A stretch of DNA of 6,957 nucleotides, from contig JABEVL010000293.1 in NCBI GenBank assembly GCA_013043995.1, forward strand, positions 1 through 6,957, read 5' to 3'. Positions 6,325-6,957 of this stretch are shown one piece after another (position 1 is the first letter of the stretch; every line of letters begins with the position of its first letter). A program made the position numbers and the translations under genes. Origin of the DNA: Spirochaetales bacterium (GTDB lineage: Bacteria; Spirochaetota; Spirochaetia; JABEVK01). The notes under the pieces are model-generated. The model made no database searches. It had not been told where the DNA came from and worked only from the letters and a program-made list of their open reading frames with translations.

Positions 6325-6957
6325 GTTTTTGTGGCCGGCAATGAGTCTGGCAGTTTTTTGGTTTCTGAGCTTGGTCCTTTCAGTCAACGTAGGTCCTGAT
6401 GGAGCTCTTTGGGCCCACGGATGGATTCCCCGAGTCTGGAACCTGGTTTTCTGGGAACTGCGTTTGCCTCGAGCCCTTTTGGCGGGTATCGTTGGAGCAG
6501 GTCTCGGGGGGGCCGGTGCCTTTAAACAAACCATCTTCCGCAATCCTCTGGCCAGCCCCGAAATTTTAGGTGTGTCGGCCGGGGCTTCGACAGGGGCCGT
6601 GACTGCCCTTCTGATGGGTTTTTCAGGCCTCTGGGGCTTGGGTTTGGGGGCTTTCGCTGGAGCGGTCCTTGTCACGAGTCTGGTGTTTTTGCTGAATTCT
6701 TCCCGTCCCAGCCTGACAGGGGTTCTCTTGGCTGGATTGGCCCTTTCAAGCTTGCTCTCGGCAATCTCTTCTTTACTTTTGCTCCTAAGTGGCGAGGTGC
6801 GACTTTCTCAGTATTTTTTCTGGTTGGCCGGCAGTTTAGAAAACCGGCGTTGGGAACACGTTATTTTTGCTGCGGTAACCGTGCTTCCGGCGCTCCTTGT
6901 GCTTTTTTTACGCACAGGCCGCCTCAACCTCGCCACTCTAGGGGATGAGACCGCGGC
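6299..6957 (+). CDS. FecCD/BtuC-family ABC transporter permease, 3' end cut by window
   Basis: 219 complete codons are present, about two thirds of a family that is usually 330-350 residues. The gene starts inside the binding-protein gene (26-base overlap). A first membrane segment spans about 12-31. The family signature follows: WELRLPRALLAGIVGAGLGG (52-71), then FRNPLASPEILGVSAGAS (80-97). Further hydrophobic segments are at about 99-112, 114-132 and 142-163 (LLAGLALSSLLSAISSLLL). YFFWLAGSLENRRWEHV (172-188) precedes another membrane segment (190-204). The visible end, LNLATLGDETA (209-219), is the cytoplasmic stretch that in BtuC/FhuB-type permeases contacts the ATPase. It should form the channel for the ligand delivered by the preceding protein. 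An ATP-binding subunit is expected downstream but is not in the window. The family call is firm; the substrate is unknown. Confidence 0.94.
   Translation, partial: MRRIRTFREFLWPAMSLAVFWFLSLVLSVNVGPDGALWAHGWIPRVWNLVFWELRLPRALLAGIVGAGLGGAGAFKQTIFRNPLASPEILGVSAGASTGAVTALLMGFSGLWGLGLGAFAGAVLVTSLVFLLNSSRPSLTGVLLAGLALSSLLSAISSLLLLLSGEVRLSQYFFWLAGSLENRRWEHVIFAAVTVLPALLVLFLRTGRLNLATLGDETA

Noticed and set aside
6616..6650. G-rich stretch in the permease gene as a G-quadruplex
   Set aside because: The first loop is 14 bases, and the G-runs are explained by Gly/Leu/Trp codons of a membrane segment.

Overview
The window shows the edge of one large signalling gene, a two-gene unit of poorly characterised proteins, and the start of a metal-chelate or corrinoid ABC importer. 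Three genes lie on the minus strand (1-5402) and two on the plus strand (5434-6957). Coding is dense, and the only sizeable gap is 192 bases (3198-3389). There are no RNA genes, mobile elements or CRISPR arrays that I can support.

Minus strand, in order of transcription. At 5402-4575 is a P-loop NTPase with a C-terminal Asp23/Gls24-like domain. Thirty bases later, at 4544-3390, is an exported protein with TPR-like repeats and what looks like a decayed metallopeptidase-like domain; these two are probably co-transcribed. After the 192-base gap comes a very large sensor kinase (3197 down to 1, running off the window). It has an N-terminal CheR-type methyltransferase, a heptad-repeat coiled coil, four PAS-like domains and the start of a histidine-kinase core. 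It has no stop codon in the window, so the gene is incomplete at its 3' end.

Plus strand. At 5434-6324 is an exported substrate-binding protein of the BtuF/FecB class. It is followed, with a 26-base overlap, by a FecCD/BtuC-type permease (6299 onwards, cut by the window end). The ATPase of this transporter would be expected just downstream. The divergent pair at 5402/5434 is separated by only 31 bases.

Organism: a diderm bacterium of roughly balanced GC is the best guess. The binding protein has a signal peptide without a lipobox, which suggests a periplasm. The P-loop/Asp23-like family is one I recall from clostridia and spirochaetes. Together these make a spirochaete plausible, but the assignment is an inference and not firm.

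The most unusual items are the uncharacterised NTPase-Asp23 fusion and its operon partner, whose HEXXH-like site appears replaced by QGFLQ. No wholly new multi-gene system is evident.
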